Shown: positions 47,262 to 56,992 of the stretch, in pieces
Layout: each line of letters starts with the position of its first letter
Numbering within the stretch: the first letter of the stretch is position 1
DNA from: Clavelina lepadiformis
Taxonomy: Eukaryota > Chordata > Ascidiacea > Aplousobranchia > Clavelinidae
Reading direction: 5' to 3'
DNA: 64,000 nt
Assembly (NCBI RefSeq): GCF_947623445.1
Contig: NC_135248.1
Coordinates: 4,898,977-4,962,976 of the forward strand
Notes under the pieces: model-generated
The model's database searches: none
Seen by the model: only the letters and a program-made list of their open reading frames with translations
Told to the model about the DNA's origin: nothing
Program-made: the position numbers and the translations under genes

Positions 47262-47343
47262 TGGCAGTGGTGGGATTCGAACCCACGTCATCGAAATTAC
47301 TGGTGCCTAAAACCAGCGCCTTAGACCACTCGGCCACACTACC
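47262..47343 (-). tRNA. tRNA-Leu(UAG) with AAG-type upstream flank, unit 8
   Basis: UAG-type tRNA with all stems paired, followed on its 5' side by the flank that normally belongs to the AAG gene ('tatgtcgctcagtaagcg'). The separate AAG gene is missing from this 944-bp unit. This is the reciprocal deletion product of the exchange that made the 1,415-bp units. Confidence 0.92.
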
Positions 47344-47702
47344 TATGTCGCTCAGTAAGCGATCGGAGTTTCGTTTTAACTTCCCTGCACCAGATCGGTC
47401 TTCGAGGGAACAAGTTCGATAAAAAAGAGTTTACGTGTAATTGTTGTTCCAAACCACTTTCAAATATCTTACACCATAATGGTTGTAACACAACATTTAT
47501 AAAAGTTTCACAACGTTGCGTTTCTACTCTCTCGCGTCATGTTTAACTTGCACGATTTGGGGTGTCTCCTAAATGTTCCAATTTAGTGTTTAGACTGACT
47601 CTCAACAAGACCAATCGAGATTGATTAACGCTCTGGAGATGAAATAATAACTTTTGCGAAAGATCTGGCTTACAGTTTTCTGTCAGAATACTGTAAAAGC
47701 CG

Positions 47703-47775
47703 CGCCCGATAAGGGATTTGAACCCTTGACCGTTGGATTAAAAGTCCAACGCTCTACCGACTGAGCTAACCGGGC
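47703..47775 (-). tRNA. tRNA-Lys(UUU), unit 9
   Basis: Consensus sequence with TTTT terminator. Confidence 0.97.
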
Positions 47776-48205
47776 TCCTCTTTTGTTAGATTACATCGGA
47801 AATGGGTGCTATCAAATTTGAATTTAAATATTAAGCTTGGAAGCTGATGCAAAAAAATTCAAATTTAACAGGCACATTTGTGATAAGCCTGAATTAGGAA
47901 ACAATTTCAAGTGTGAAGAGGTTGATATTGTGTTACATAGTGTTGGTTGGTTTCATGTATTGTTTGATGAGAGGCGTCTACATTTTATCCAACCGTTCAA
48001 GCCAGCGAAAGTGAAAACTTGATGTTGATTTACTCCAAATGATAGCTTGAAAATTTGTGTCACTTTTACAACTTTAACTTTCTTCTCCAATACCATGCGA
48101 AAGCGATAGGTAACGAAAGCCATCTTGGTGTGTAAAGAATATTTCTTAGCCGCTATTCAGCGCGATGGGATGAAGAAATTATGACAAGACGCACCGTAAT
48201 TACAC

Positions 48206-48287
48206 TGGCAGTGGTGGGATTCGAACCCACGTCATCGAAATGACTGGTGCCTAAAACCAGCGCCTTCGACCACTCGGCCACACTACC
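48206..48287 (-). tRNA. tRNA-Leu(UAG), unit 9
   Basis: Anticodon UAG with a D-loop substitution and one variable-arm change. All stems pair. Confidence 0.92.
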
Positions 48288-48440
48288 GCGTTTACAAGCG
48301 ATTTGAAATCTTAATTCCATTTTCAGTACATCTTCAAACGTACGAAACACTAACAAGCGGCCATCTCATTGATTTATTAAAGTAATGAAGACCACTCCAT
48401 GATTGCGGAGTGAAGTTAAGCATAAAATTTGTAAATCCAA

Positions 48441-48522
48441 TGGCAGCGGTGGGATTCGAACCAACGCCATCGAAATGACTGGTGCCTTAAACCAGCGCCT
48501 TAGACCGCTCGGCCACGCTACC
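48441..48522 (-). tRNA. tRNA-Leu(AAG), unit 9
   Basis: Anticodon AAG with one T-stem mismatch (GTTGG with CCCAC). Confidence 0.88.
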
Positions 48523-48881
48523 TATGTTGCTAAGTAAGCGATCGGAGTCTCGTTTTAACCTCCATGCACCAGATCGGTCTTCGAGGGAACAAGTTTGATA
48601 AAAAAGAGTTTACGTGTAATTGTTGTTCCAAACCACATTCAAATATCTTACACCATAATGGTTGTAACACAACATTTATAAAAGTTTCACAACTTTGCGT
48701 TTCTACTCTCTCGCGTCATGTATAACTTGCACGATTTGGGGTGTCTCCTAAATGTTCCAATTTAGTGTTTAGACTGACTCTCAACAAGACCAATCGAGAT
48801 TGATTAACGCTCTGGAGATGAAATAATAACTTTTGCGAATAATCTGGCTTACAGTTTTCTGTCAGAATACTGTAAAAGCCG

Positions 48882-48954
48882 CGCCCGATAAGGGATTTGA
48901 ACCCTTGACCGTTGGATTAAAAGTCCAACGCTCTACCGACTGAGCTAACCGGGC
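48882..48954 (-). tRNA. tRNA-Lys(UUU), unit 10
   Basis: Consensus sequence. First gene of a two-unit block repeated at 51,239. Confidence 0.97.
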
Positions 48955-49384
48955 TCCTCTTTTATTAGATTACATCGGAAATGGGTGCTATCAAATTTGA
49001 ATTTAAATATTAAGCTTGGAGGCTGATGCAACAAAATTCAAATTTAACAGGCACATTTGTGATAAGGCTGAATTAGGAAACAATTTCAAGTGTGAAGAAG
49101 TTGATATTGTGTTACATAGTGTTGGTTGGTTTCATGTATTGTTTCGTGAGAGGCGTCTACATTTTATCCAACCGTTCAAGCCAGCGAAAGTGAAAACTTG
49201 ATGTTGATTTACTCCAAATGATAGCTTGAAAATTTGTGTCAGTTTTACAACTTTAACTTTCTTCTCCAATACCATGCGAAAGCGATAGGTAACGAAAGCC
49301 ATCTTGGTGTGTAAAGAATATTTCTTAGCCGCTATTCAGCGCGATGGGATGAAGAAATATTGACAAGACGCACCGTAATTACAC

Positions 49385-49466
49385 AGGCAGTGGTGGGATT
49401 CGAACCCACGCCATCGAAATAACTGGTGCCTAAAACCAGCGCCTTAGACCACTCGGCCACACTACC
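49385..49466 (-). tRNA. tRNA-Leu(UAG) with altered discriminator, unit 10
   Basis: Anticodon UAG and stems intact, but base 73 is T instead of A. A73 is a main leucyl-tRNA synthetase identity base in eukaryotes, so charging is expected to be poor. Confidence 0.88.
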
Positions 49467-49619
49467 GCGTTTACAAGCGATTTGAAATCTTAATTACATT
49501 TTCAGTACATCTTCAAACGTACGAAACACTAACAAGCGGCCATCTCATTGATTTATTAAAGTAATGAAGACCACTCCATGATTGCGGAGTGAAGTTAAGC
49601 ATAAAATTTGTAAAACCAA

Positions 49620-49701
49620 TGGCAGCGGTGGGATTCGAACCCACGCCATCGAAATGACTGGTGCCTTAAACCAGCGCCTTACACCGCTCGGCCACGCTAC
49701 C
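49620..49701 (-). tRNA. tRNA-Leu(AAG), unit 10
   Basis: Anticodon AAG with every stem paired. One D-loop change shared with 51,977. Confidence 0.94.
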
Positions 49702-50059
49702 TATGTTGCTAAGTAAGCGATCGGAGTCTCGTTTTAACCTCCATGCACCAGATCGGTCTTCGAGGGAACAAGTTTGATAAAAAATAGTTTACGTGTAATT
49801 GTTGTTCCAAACCACTTTCAAATATCTTACACCATAATGGTTGTAACACAACATTTATAAAGTTTCACAAGTTTGCGTTTCTACTGTCTCGCGTCATGTT
49901 TAACTTGCACGATTTGGGGTGTCTCCTAAATGTTCCAATTTAGTGTTTAGACTGACTCTGAACAAGACCAATCGAGATTGATTAACGCTCTGGAGATGAA
50001 ATAATAACTTTTGCGAAAGATCTGGCTTACAGTTTTCTGTCAGAATACTGTAAAAGCCG

Positions 50060-50132
50060 CGCCCGATAAGGGATTTGAACCCTTGACCGTTGGATTAAAA
50101 GTCCAACGCTCTACCGACTGAGCTAACCGGGC
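50060..50132 (-). tRNA. tRNA-Lys(UUU), unit 11
   Basis: Consensus sequence with TTTT terminator. Confidence 0.97.
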
Positions 50133-50562
50133 TCCTCTTTTGTTAGATTACATCGGAAATGGGTGCTATCAAATTTGAATTTAAATATTAAGCTTGGAGG
50201 TTGATGCAACAAAATTCAAATTTAACAGGCACATTTGTGATAAGGCTGAATTAGGAAACAATTTCAAGTGTGAAGAGGTTGATATTGTGTTACATAGTGT
50301 TGGTTGGTTTCATGTATTGTTTGATGAGAGGCGTCTACATTTTATCCAACCATTCAAGCCAGCGAAAGTGAAAACTTGATGTTGATTTACTCCAAATGAT
50401 AGCTTGAAAATTTGTGTCACTTTTACAAATTTAACTTTCTTCTCCAATACAATGCGAAAGCGATAGGTAACGAAAGCCATCTTGGTGTGTAAAGAATATT
50501 TCTTAGCCGCTATTCAGCGCGATGGGATGAAGAAATATTGACAAGACGCACCGTAATTACAC

Positions 50563-50644
50563 TGGCAGTGGTGGGATTCGAACCCCCGTCATCGAAATGA
50601 CTGGTGCCTAAAACCAGCGCCTTAGACCACTCGGCCACACTACC
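50563..50644 (-). tRNA. tRNA-Leu(UAG), unit 11
   Basis: Anticodon UAG with one T-stem mismatch (GGGGG with CCCAC). Same as 52,920. Confidence 0.88.
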
Positions 50645-50797
50645 GCGTTTACAAGCGATTTGAAATCTTAATTCCATTTTCAGTACATCTTCAAACGTAC
50701 GAAACACTAACAAGCGGCCATCTCATTGATTTATTAAAGTAATGAAGACCACTCCATGATTGCGGAGTGAAGTTAAGCATAAAATTTGTAAATCCAA

Positions 50798-50879
50798 TCG
50801 CAGCGGTGGGATTCGAACCAACGCCATCGAAATGACTGGTGCCTTAAACCAGCGCCTTAGACCGATCGGCCAAGCTACC
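50798..50879 (-). tRNA. tRNA-Leu(AAG), unit 11, degenerate
   Basis: Anticodon AAG. Mismatches at the first and last acceptor pairs and in the T stem; a likely pseudogene. Confidence 0.78.
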
Positions 50880-51238
50880 TATTTTGCTAAGTAAGCGATC
50901 GGAGTCTCGTTTTAACCTCCATGCACCAGATCGGTCTTCGAGGGAACAAGTTTGATAAAAAAGAGTTTACGTGTAATTGTTGTTCCAAACCACTTTCAAA
51001 TATCTTACACCATAATGGTTGTAACACAACATTTATAAAAGTTTCACAAGTTTGCGTTTCTACTCTCTCGCGTCATGTATAACTTGCACGATTTGGGGTG
51101 TCTCCTAAATGTTCCAATTTAGTGTTTAGACTGACTCTCAACAAGACCAATCGAGATTGATTAACGCTCTGGAGATGAAATAATAACTTTTGCGAAAGAT
51201 CTGGCTTACAGTTTTCTGTCAGAATACTGTAAAAGCCG

Positions 51239-51311
51239 CGCCCGATAAGGGATTTGAACCCTTGACCGTTGGATTAAAAGTCCAACGCTCTACCGACTGA
51301 GCTAACCGGGC
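51239..51311 (-). tRNA. tRNA-Lys(UUU), unit 12
   Basis: Consensus sequence. Start of the second copy of the two-unit block. Confidence 0.97.
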
Positions 51312-51741
51312 TCCTCTTTTATTAGATTACATCGGAAATGGGTGCTATCAAATTTGAATTTAAATATTAAGCTTGGAGGCTGATGCAACAAAATTCAAAT
51401 TTAACAGGCACATTTGTGATAAGGCTGAATTAGGAAACAATTTCAAGTGTGAAGAAGTTGATATTGTGTTACATAGTGTTGGTTGGTTTCATGTATTGTT
51501 TCGTGAGAGGCGTCTACATTTTATCCAACCGTTCAAGCCAGCGAAAGTGAAAACTTGATGTTGATTTACTCCAAATGATAGCTTGAAAATTTGTGTCACT
51601 TTTACAACTTTAACTTTCTTCTCCAATACCATGCGAAAGCGATAGGTAACGAAAGCCATCTTGGTGTGTAAAGAATATTTCTTAGCCGCTATTCAGCGCG
51701 ATGGGATGAAGAAATATTGACAAGACGCACCGTAATTACAC

Positions 51742-51823
51742 AGGCAGTGATGGGATTCGAACCCACGCCATCGAAATAACTGGTGCCTAAAACCAGCGCC
51801 TTAGACCACTCGGCCACACTACC
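51742..51823 (-). tRNA. tRNA-Leu(UAG) with altered discriminator, unit 12
   Basis: Carries the same base-73 change as 49,385 plus a G-U pair at the end of the T stem. Confidence 0.87.
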
Positions 51824-51976
51824 GCGTTTACAAGCGATTTGAAATCTTAATTACATTTTCAGTACATCTTCAAACGTACGAAACACTAACAAGCGGCCAT
51901 CTCATTGATTTATTAAAGTAATGAAGACCACTCCATGATTGCGGAGTGAAGTTAAGCATAAAATTTGTAAAACCAA

Positions 51977-52058
51977 TGGCAGCGGTGGGATTCGAACCCA
52001 CGCCATCGAAATGACTGGTGCCTTAAACCAGCGCCTTACACCGCTCGGCCACGCTACC
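51977..52058 (-). tRNA. tRNA-Leu(AAG), unit 12
   Basis: Same sequence as 49,620, all stems paired. Confidence 0.94.
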
Positions 52059-52416
52059 TATGTTGCTAAGTAAGCGATCGGAGTCTCGTTTTAACCTCCA
52101 TGCACCAGATCGGTCTTCGAGGGAACAAGTTTGATAAAAAATAGTTTACGTGTAATTGTTGTTCCAAACCACTTTCAAATATCTTACACCATAATGGTTG
52201 TAACACAACATTTATAAAGTTTCACAAGTTTGCGTTTCTACTGTCTCGCGTCATGTTTAACTTGCACGATTTGGGGTGTCTCCTAAATGTTCCAATTTAG
52301 TGTTTAGACTGACTCTGAACAAGACCAATCGAGATTGATTAACGCTCTGGAGATGAAATAATAACTTTTGCGAAAGATCTGGCTTACAGTTTTCTGTCAG
52401 AATACTGTAAAAGCCG

Positions 52417-52489
52417 CGCCCGATAAGGGATTTGAACCCTTGACCGTTGGATTAAAAGTCCAACGCTCTACCGACTGAGCTAACCGGGC
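52417..52489 (-). tRNA. tRNA-Lys(UUU), unit 13
   Basis: Consensus sequence and the last Lys gene of the array. Confidence 0.97.
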
Positions 52490-52919
52490 TCCTCTTTTGT
52501 TAGATTACATCGGAAATGGGTGCTATCAAATTTGAATTTAAATATTAAGCTTGGAGGCTGATGCAACAAAATTCAAATTTAACAGGCACATTTGTGATAA
52601 GGCTGAATTAGGAAACAATTTCAAGTGTGAAGAGGTTGATATTGTGTTACATAGTGTTGGTTGGTTTCATGTATTGTTTGATGAGAGGCGTCTACATTTT
52701 ATCCAACCATTCAAGCCAGCGAAAGTGAAAACTTGATGTTGATTTACTCCAAATGATAGCTTGAAAATTTGTGTCACTTTTACAACTTTAACTTTCTTCT
52801 CCAATACAATGCGAAAGCGATAGGTAAAGAAAGCCATCTTGGTGTGTAAAGAATATTTCTTAGCCGCTATTCAGCGCGATGGGATGAAGAAATATTGACA
52901 AGACGCACCGTAATTACAC

Positions 52920-53001
52920 TGGCAGTGGTGGGATTCGAACCCCCGTCATCGAAATGACTGGTGCCTAAAACCAGCGCCTTAGACCACTCGGCCACACTAC
53001 C
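52920..53001 (-). tRNA. tRNA-Leu(UAG), unit 13
   Basis: Same sequence as 50,563, including the T-stem mismatch. Confidence 0.88.
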
Positions 53002-53154
53002 GCGTTTACAAGCGATTTGAAATCTTAATTCCATTTTCAGTACATCTTCAAACGTACGAAACACTAACAAGCGGCCATCTCATTGATTTATTAAAGTAAT
53101 GAAGACCACTCCATGATTGCGGAGTGAAGTTAAGCATAAAATTTGTAAATCCAA

Positions 53155-53236
53155 TCGCAGCGGTGGGATTCGAACCCACGCCATCGAAATGACTGGTGCC
53201 TTAAACCAGCGCCTTACACCGCTCGGCCACGCTACC
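53155..53236 (-). tRNA. tRNA-Leu(AAG), last copy
   Basis: Anticodon AAG. The first acceptor pair is broken (3' end GCTGCGA). About 290 bp further the array sequence stops at 53,528. Confidence 0.86.
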
Positions 53237-53528
53237 TATGTTGCTAAGTTAGCGATCGGAGTCTCGTTTTAACCTCCCTGCACCAGATCGGTCTTCGAGG
53301 GAACAAGTTTGATAAAAAAGAGTTTACGTGTAATTGTTGTTCCAAACCACTTTCAAATATCTTACACCATAATGGTTGTAACACAACATTTATAAAAGTT
53401 TCACAAGTTTGCGTTTCTACTGTCTCGCGTCATGTTTAACTTGCACGATTTAGGGTGTCTCCTAAATGTTCCAATTTAGTGTTTAGACTGACTCTGAACA
53501 AGACCAATCGAGATTGATTAACGCTCTG

Positions 53529-54705
53529 CAAACTTGATCCAAGGCATTGCAGCAAAACTCAGTGTTGGCGACTTTAACAAAATCAATAGCCTAAAAAAGG
53601 TGACCCAGTGAAAATTTTGCACATTTTGCGCAATACTTGATAAAAGTTGCAATATAAAATTCCTACAAACAGCTTAAAACATCACACTACATAAATTCTG
53701 ACTATTTAGGAAGCTGCCGGAAGCTGTAAAAAAAAGTTGCAAAAACTTGCCTTAGTCATAATGTTCAAATTGGTTGTCGAGGTGTAAGCTAGGCTAGTAT
53801 TGAATAAATTGATATAGTTTAAAAAGCAAAATTACACATGTCTTCTGCTTCGAAAAAAAGAAAAATCACAGACGAAAGGAGAGTTTTTCAAGATAAGTGG
53901 TAGGAGTTATTTTTATCACCGCGGTCAGAGATACTAGTCATTGCCTTATTTGCCAGCAAAAGATAGCTGTTATGAAGAAGTATTACATGCGTCGGCAGTC
54001 GGCACTTCGAAACAATGCACCGCGATAAATATGATGGTTACCAGGGCAAAGTAAGAGAAGAAAAAATTAAACAACTAAAATCAACATTTTGCAAACAAAG
54101 AAGTTTCTTTACCAATATTAATCAGTCCAACGAAGATTCTGCAAAAACGAGTTTTGTTATCAGTGAAATGATAGCAAAGTCATCACGGCCCTTTACCGAG
54201 GGTTTGTTCATAAAAGAATGCCTTGTAAAAGCAAGTGACATTTTATGTCCAGGTAAAAAAAAACTGTTGAAGGCATAAGCTTATCACCAAATACAGTTGC
54301 AAGTAGGGTCACAGATTTAGTTGCAACGGTAAAAGACTTCGAAGCAATTTCGATTGCCCTGATGAGAGCACAGATTTTTCCGACACCGCACAATGTGCTG
54401 TGTTTATCAGGGGTGTAGCCTGCATTCAAAATCTGACGGAAGGTCACGTATCACTGATGAACATCTGCAAGCAACTCTGACATTGGTTTCTGCTGACAAG
54501 TTGAAGCCCAATATCGATGTCCTTGTCCATGAAAAACGCTGCCAGTTAAGCAGCCAGAACAAAAAATAACTAGTTTAAATCATCAGCCCATTTGCTTTAT
54601 CTCTTATTGTGTTCTTGTTGGTTGACATTTCATTGTGACTTGTGGCCCTTGGGCATTTTACACGTCCTCATTTGGCCCCCAGAGCAATTTGAGTTTGAGA
54701 CCCTT
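53529..54705 (+). mobile_element. hAT (Charlie-like) transposon remnant with transposase pieces
   Basis: The right end reads, on the minus strand, CAAGGGTCTCAAACTCAAAT, a Charlie-type terminus. Inside are transposase pieces similar to the family that gave rise to vertebrate GTF2IRD2: KRKITDERRVFQ near 53,850, then EDSAKTSFVISEMIAKSSRP and FIKECLVKASDILCPGKKK at 54,130-54,265, then ITDEHLQATLTLVSADKLKP near 54,445-54,505. Stops and frame changes separate the pieces, and most of the middle and the left terminus are missing. It begins exactly where the tRNA array ends. Confidence 0.75.
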
Positions 54706-54901
54706 GCTCTAAAGCTTAATAACACCATCACTGAATCACTTTAAACGATTTGAGAATTGACATACGAAAAGTGGACTTCGAAAACTTTGATAGTAACCTA
54801 CGATTAACTACCGTATTACCATTACATAGCCAAAGGTGAAAAAGTTAAACAAAATTCTAAAATTGTCCGTTTCGGACAAGACTGGAAAATCATGTTAGCG
54901 G

Positions 54902-55129
54902 CAATGTTCCCTCTAAGCTGCGCAAATGCGCACTGCTGACACGGTCTCCGCGCACAGATAATTTAATCTGTGCTGCGCACAAGAAAAAAATCCAGCCTGA
55001 GTTGAAAATAAAATAAAGGCATAATAATGGCCTCAGTGCGCACGTCTGATGTTGCTCACAGTGGTCCAAGGGACCGCTCAGGGAGTTAGTGTGTTTGCTC
55101 AGACTCGTGAAAGATTAGAGGGAACATTG
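54902..55129 (+). mobile_element. hAT-type MITE, 228 bp
   Basis: Terminal repeats CAATGTTCCCTCTAA and TTAGAGGGAACATTG with a perfect 8-bp target duplication GTTAGCGG (54,894-54,901 and 55,130-55,137). The inside is rich in GCGCAC words and codes for nothing. Confidence 0.95.
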
Positions 55130-55137
55130 GTTAGCGG

Positions 55138-55730
55138 TACATCGCAAAACTAGCCTATTGTTTGCTTGGGAATACCACAACGTGTAGTGAATAAGTGACA
55201 CTAGCGGTATAGCCTAAATATAAGCTTATACTGTATACAGTTACGTAGAACGTTCAACAAAACAATGGAAATGGCAAAATTTAAGCATACACGGCTCCTT
55301 AAAACTTTAAGTTAACAAAGTGCTGGTCATAGCAAGTTATTTTAATAAAAGTCAAGTTGAGTATCCAGTAGACTTTACTAAACTCGTGAGAGGCCTACAT
55401 GTCACCGTTGCTAAAATAAAGCTTATAACAGGCCAACCTGTCAAATAACTTATAAAACATTGCCATAATAGTTTTCTAAAATTTCTACTAAGAAGTACCA
55501 ACTTCTTTCTTTTAGAAATGCATTATACGTACAGCAACTGTCGTTTATATACGTGCAACATAGACGTAATTCGAAAAATAAAAAATTCAGTCAAATTAAA
55601 GGATAACATGTTATGGAAGCCTTATAAATAGTTGTGAGGCATAATATACAATAAAGCGAAGGAATAAAGAAAGCGCCAAACAGCTAGGTCTTGGAGAATG
55701 AAAGTAAAAATGCTGAGATTCCTGTGAAAA
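55138..55730. other. No recognisable gene
   Basis: AT-rich sequence with no exon, RNA gene or element end that I can support. Confidence 0.4.
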
Positions 55731-55734
55731 ATTT

Positions 55735-56066
55735 GGAAGATCACCTTTTCTTACAAACTTTGCCAGTGCCACCATACCGATGTCCTCATGATTAAGAAGG
55801 TGGCAGCGAATATTAACATCGCCGATATATTAATGGGCGAGGATCGACTTTTTTAGTTCACAAAAAATACTTTGAAACTTCGAAAAAACCATAGCAGCAG
55901 CGTATCAGCATTATTCAAACGTTTGCACAAACCATAAATTTAGCTCAAAAAGTAGAAATATTCTTATTGTTACGTTGCTCAAGGCTATATTAGAATGATA
56001 TAATGGAATATTTCAGCCTCACTATAACCTAATTTTCCGACAATGAATCTCTAGGTCTTCATAAGC
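55735..56066 (-). pseudogene. Decayed multicopper oxidase exons 12 and 13
   Basis: On the minus strand, 55,765-55,850 translates as YIGDVNIRCHLLNHEDIGMV, clearly the exon-13 copper motif of the family but with the first His of HCH changed to Arg. About 55,972-56,066 gives GKLGYSEAEIFH with in-frame stops, matching the exon-12 segment GTLGYSDAGTFH of gene A. No other exons were found beside them. This is an older relic than the copy at 9,505-10,483. Confidence 0.72.
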
Positions 56067-56182
56067 CTATTTTCAGCAACGAGTTTTAAGTAAGTTTCAA
56101 GTGACTGTTATGATTTTAGTTCTCTATCTTGCTTCTGCTCATACGTAATTGTATTTTCATATTTTGTGTTTGGCAAGTGGCA

Positions 56183-56272
56183 AGTCTCATTGATTTATTA
56201 AAGTAGAGAAGACCACTCTACGATTGAGAAGTGAAGTTAAGCATAAAATTTGTAAATCGATTGGCAGCGGGC
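56183..56272 (-). repeat. Diverged scrap of tRNA-array spacer and tRNA-Leu 3' end
   Basis: The words 'ctcattgatttattaaagta', 'gaagaccactc' and 'gtgaagttaagcataaaatt' match the spacer between the two Leu genes, followed by 'ttggcagcgg', the last bases of tRNA-Leu(AAG). Homology then stops where the right arm of the large inverted repeat begins. Substitutions exceed those among array units, so it is an older outlier. Confidence 0.85.
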
Positions 56273-56440
56273 TTAGGCTAAGACGTTACTGGCTCCATTC
56301 CTTTCGTTTCTTCTTGCCCATGCTGAGATGGCATGATGCTTTTTTATTTTTGTAAGAGCAGAAATGAAAAAGAGATAAAGCAAACACAAAAAGGCACTTA
56401 AAAGTGTTGCAATAAGCAAAATCTTTTTCTTGGTCATCAT
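56273..56440 (-). CDS. N-terminally anchored protein fragment, right-arm copy (55 aa)
   Basis: ATG at 56,440 opens MMTKKKILLIATLLSAFLC, then a hydrophobic run, then KIKKHHAISAWARRNERNG and a TAA. It is homologous to 21,517-21,738 in the left arm, where the frame has a stop inside the Arg-rich part. The last codons here come from beyond the end of the repeat arm, so this C-terminus is probably not original. One membrane helix after a short basic start suggests a type II anchor. Function unknown. Confidence 0.4.
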   Translation of the reverse strand: MMTKKKILLIATLLSAFLCLLYLFFISALTKIKKHHAISAWARRNERNGASNVLA

Positions 56441-56992
56441 ACTATGTTTTGATTTGTTATTCTGTAAAATTACACATGAATTAGCCTACATATTACAAAC
56501 TAAATATGTAATCTTGTTTAGCAATTAGTTTAGCCTTTCGAGTAGTGGTAACGAAAAATTTCTAAGTGCCTAATAACTGTCTTTGTTCTTTCTGGCAAAT
56601 TCTGGGATTATCCTTTCCTCAAAAATAGAATCACTGGTTGACTGCAGTAAAGAATACAATCTAAATAAAACAAAGAGCCTTATACAGCATCTTTTAAAGA
56701 AGTTTGCGGAAGCCTGTGAAAAGCAATTGGAGTGGAACTACGGTTCGTGCACTCAGGCTTGCTTGTACTGGCCGTAATATGTCAGATGTTTAGCGTATAA
56801 TGAAGACTCAAACTCAACGTTTCGCTTGCATTTGAAACCGCAGTGGACTGGTGACTGCATTACAAGAATGACAATTACAGCTCTCAATAAATTATATTAG
56901 GAATGCATTGATTTGTTGGGCTGCACAAATTTATTCAGCAGATTAGGATAAAAAGGCAGTTTCATCTTTCTAAATTAATTTCCCGGTTCGCC

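Larger units (their letters stand above)
37076..53528 (-). repeat. Tandem tRNA gene array, ~1,180-bp units (Leu-UAG, Leu-AAG, Lys-UUU)
   Basis: Thirteen Lys genes mark the units. Start-to-start distances are 1180, 1415, 1415, 1180, 1180, 1179, 1631, 944, 1179, 1178, 1179 and 1178 bp. The two 1,415s carry one extra Leu module (+235), the 944 has lost one (-236), and the 1,631 contains a 443-bp insertion plus its 8-bp duplication. All tRNAs are on the minus strand. Spacer between the Leu genes has a small hairpin (ACTCC..GGAGT). A 61-codon open frame starting at TTG recurs in every Lys-Leu spacer but shows no sign of selection. The array ends abruptly at 53,528. Confidence 0.97.

Noticed and set aside
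37076-53528. CRISPR-like array
   Set aside because: Regular spacing is due to long tRNA cassettes in eukaryotic DNA, with similar rather than unique spacers.
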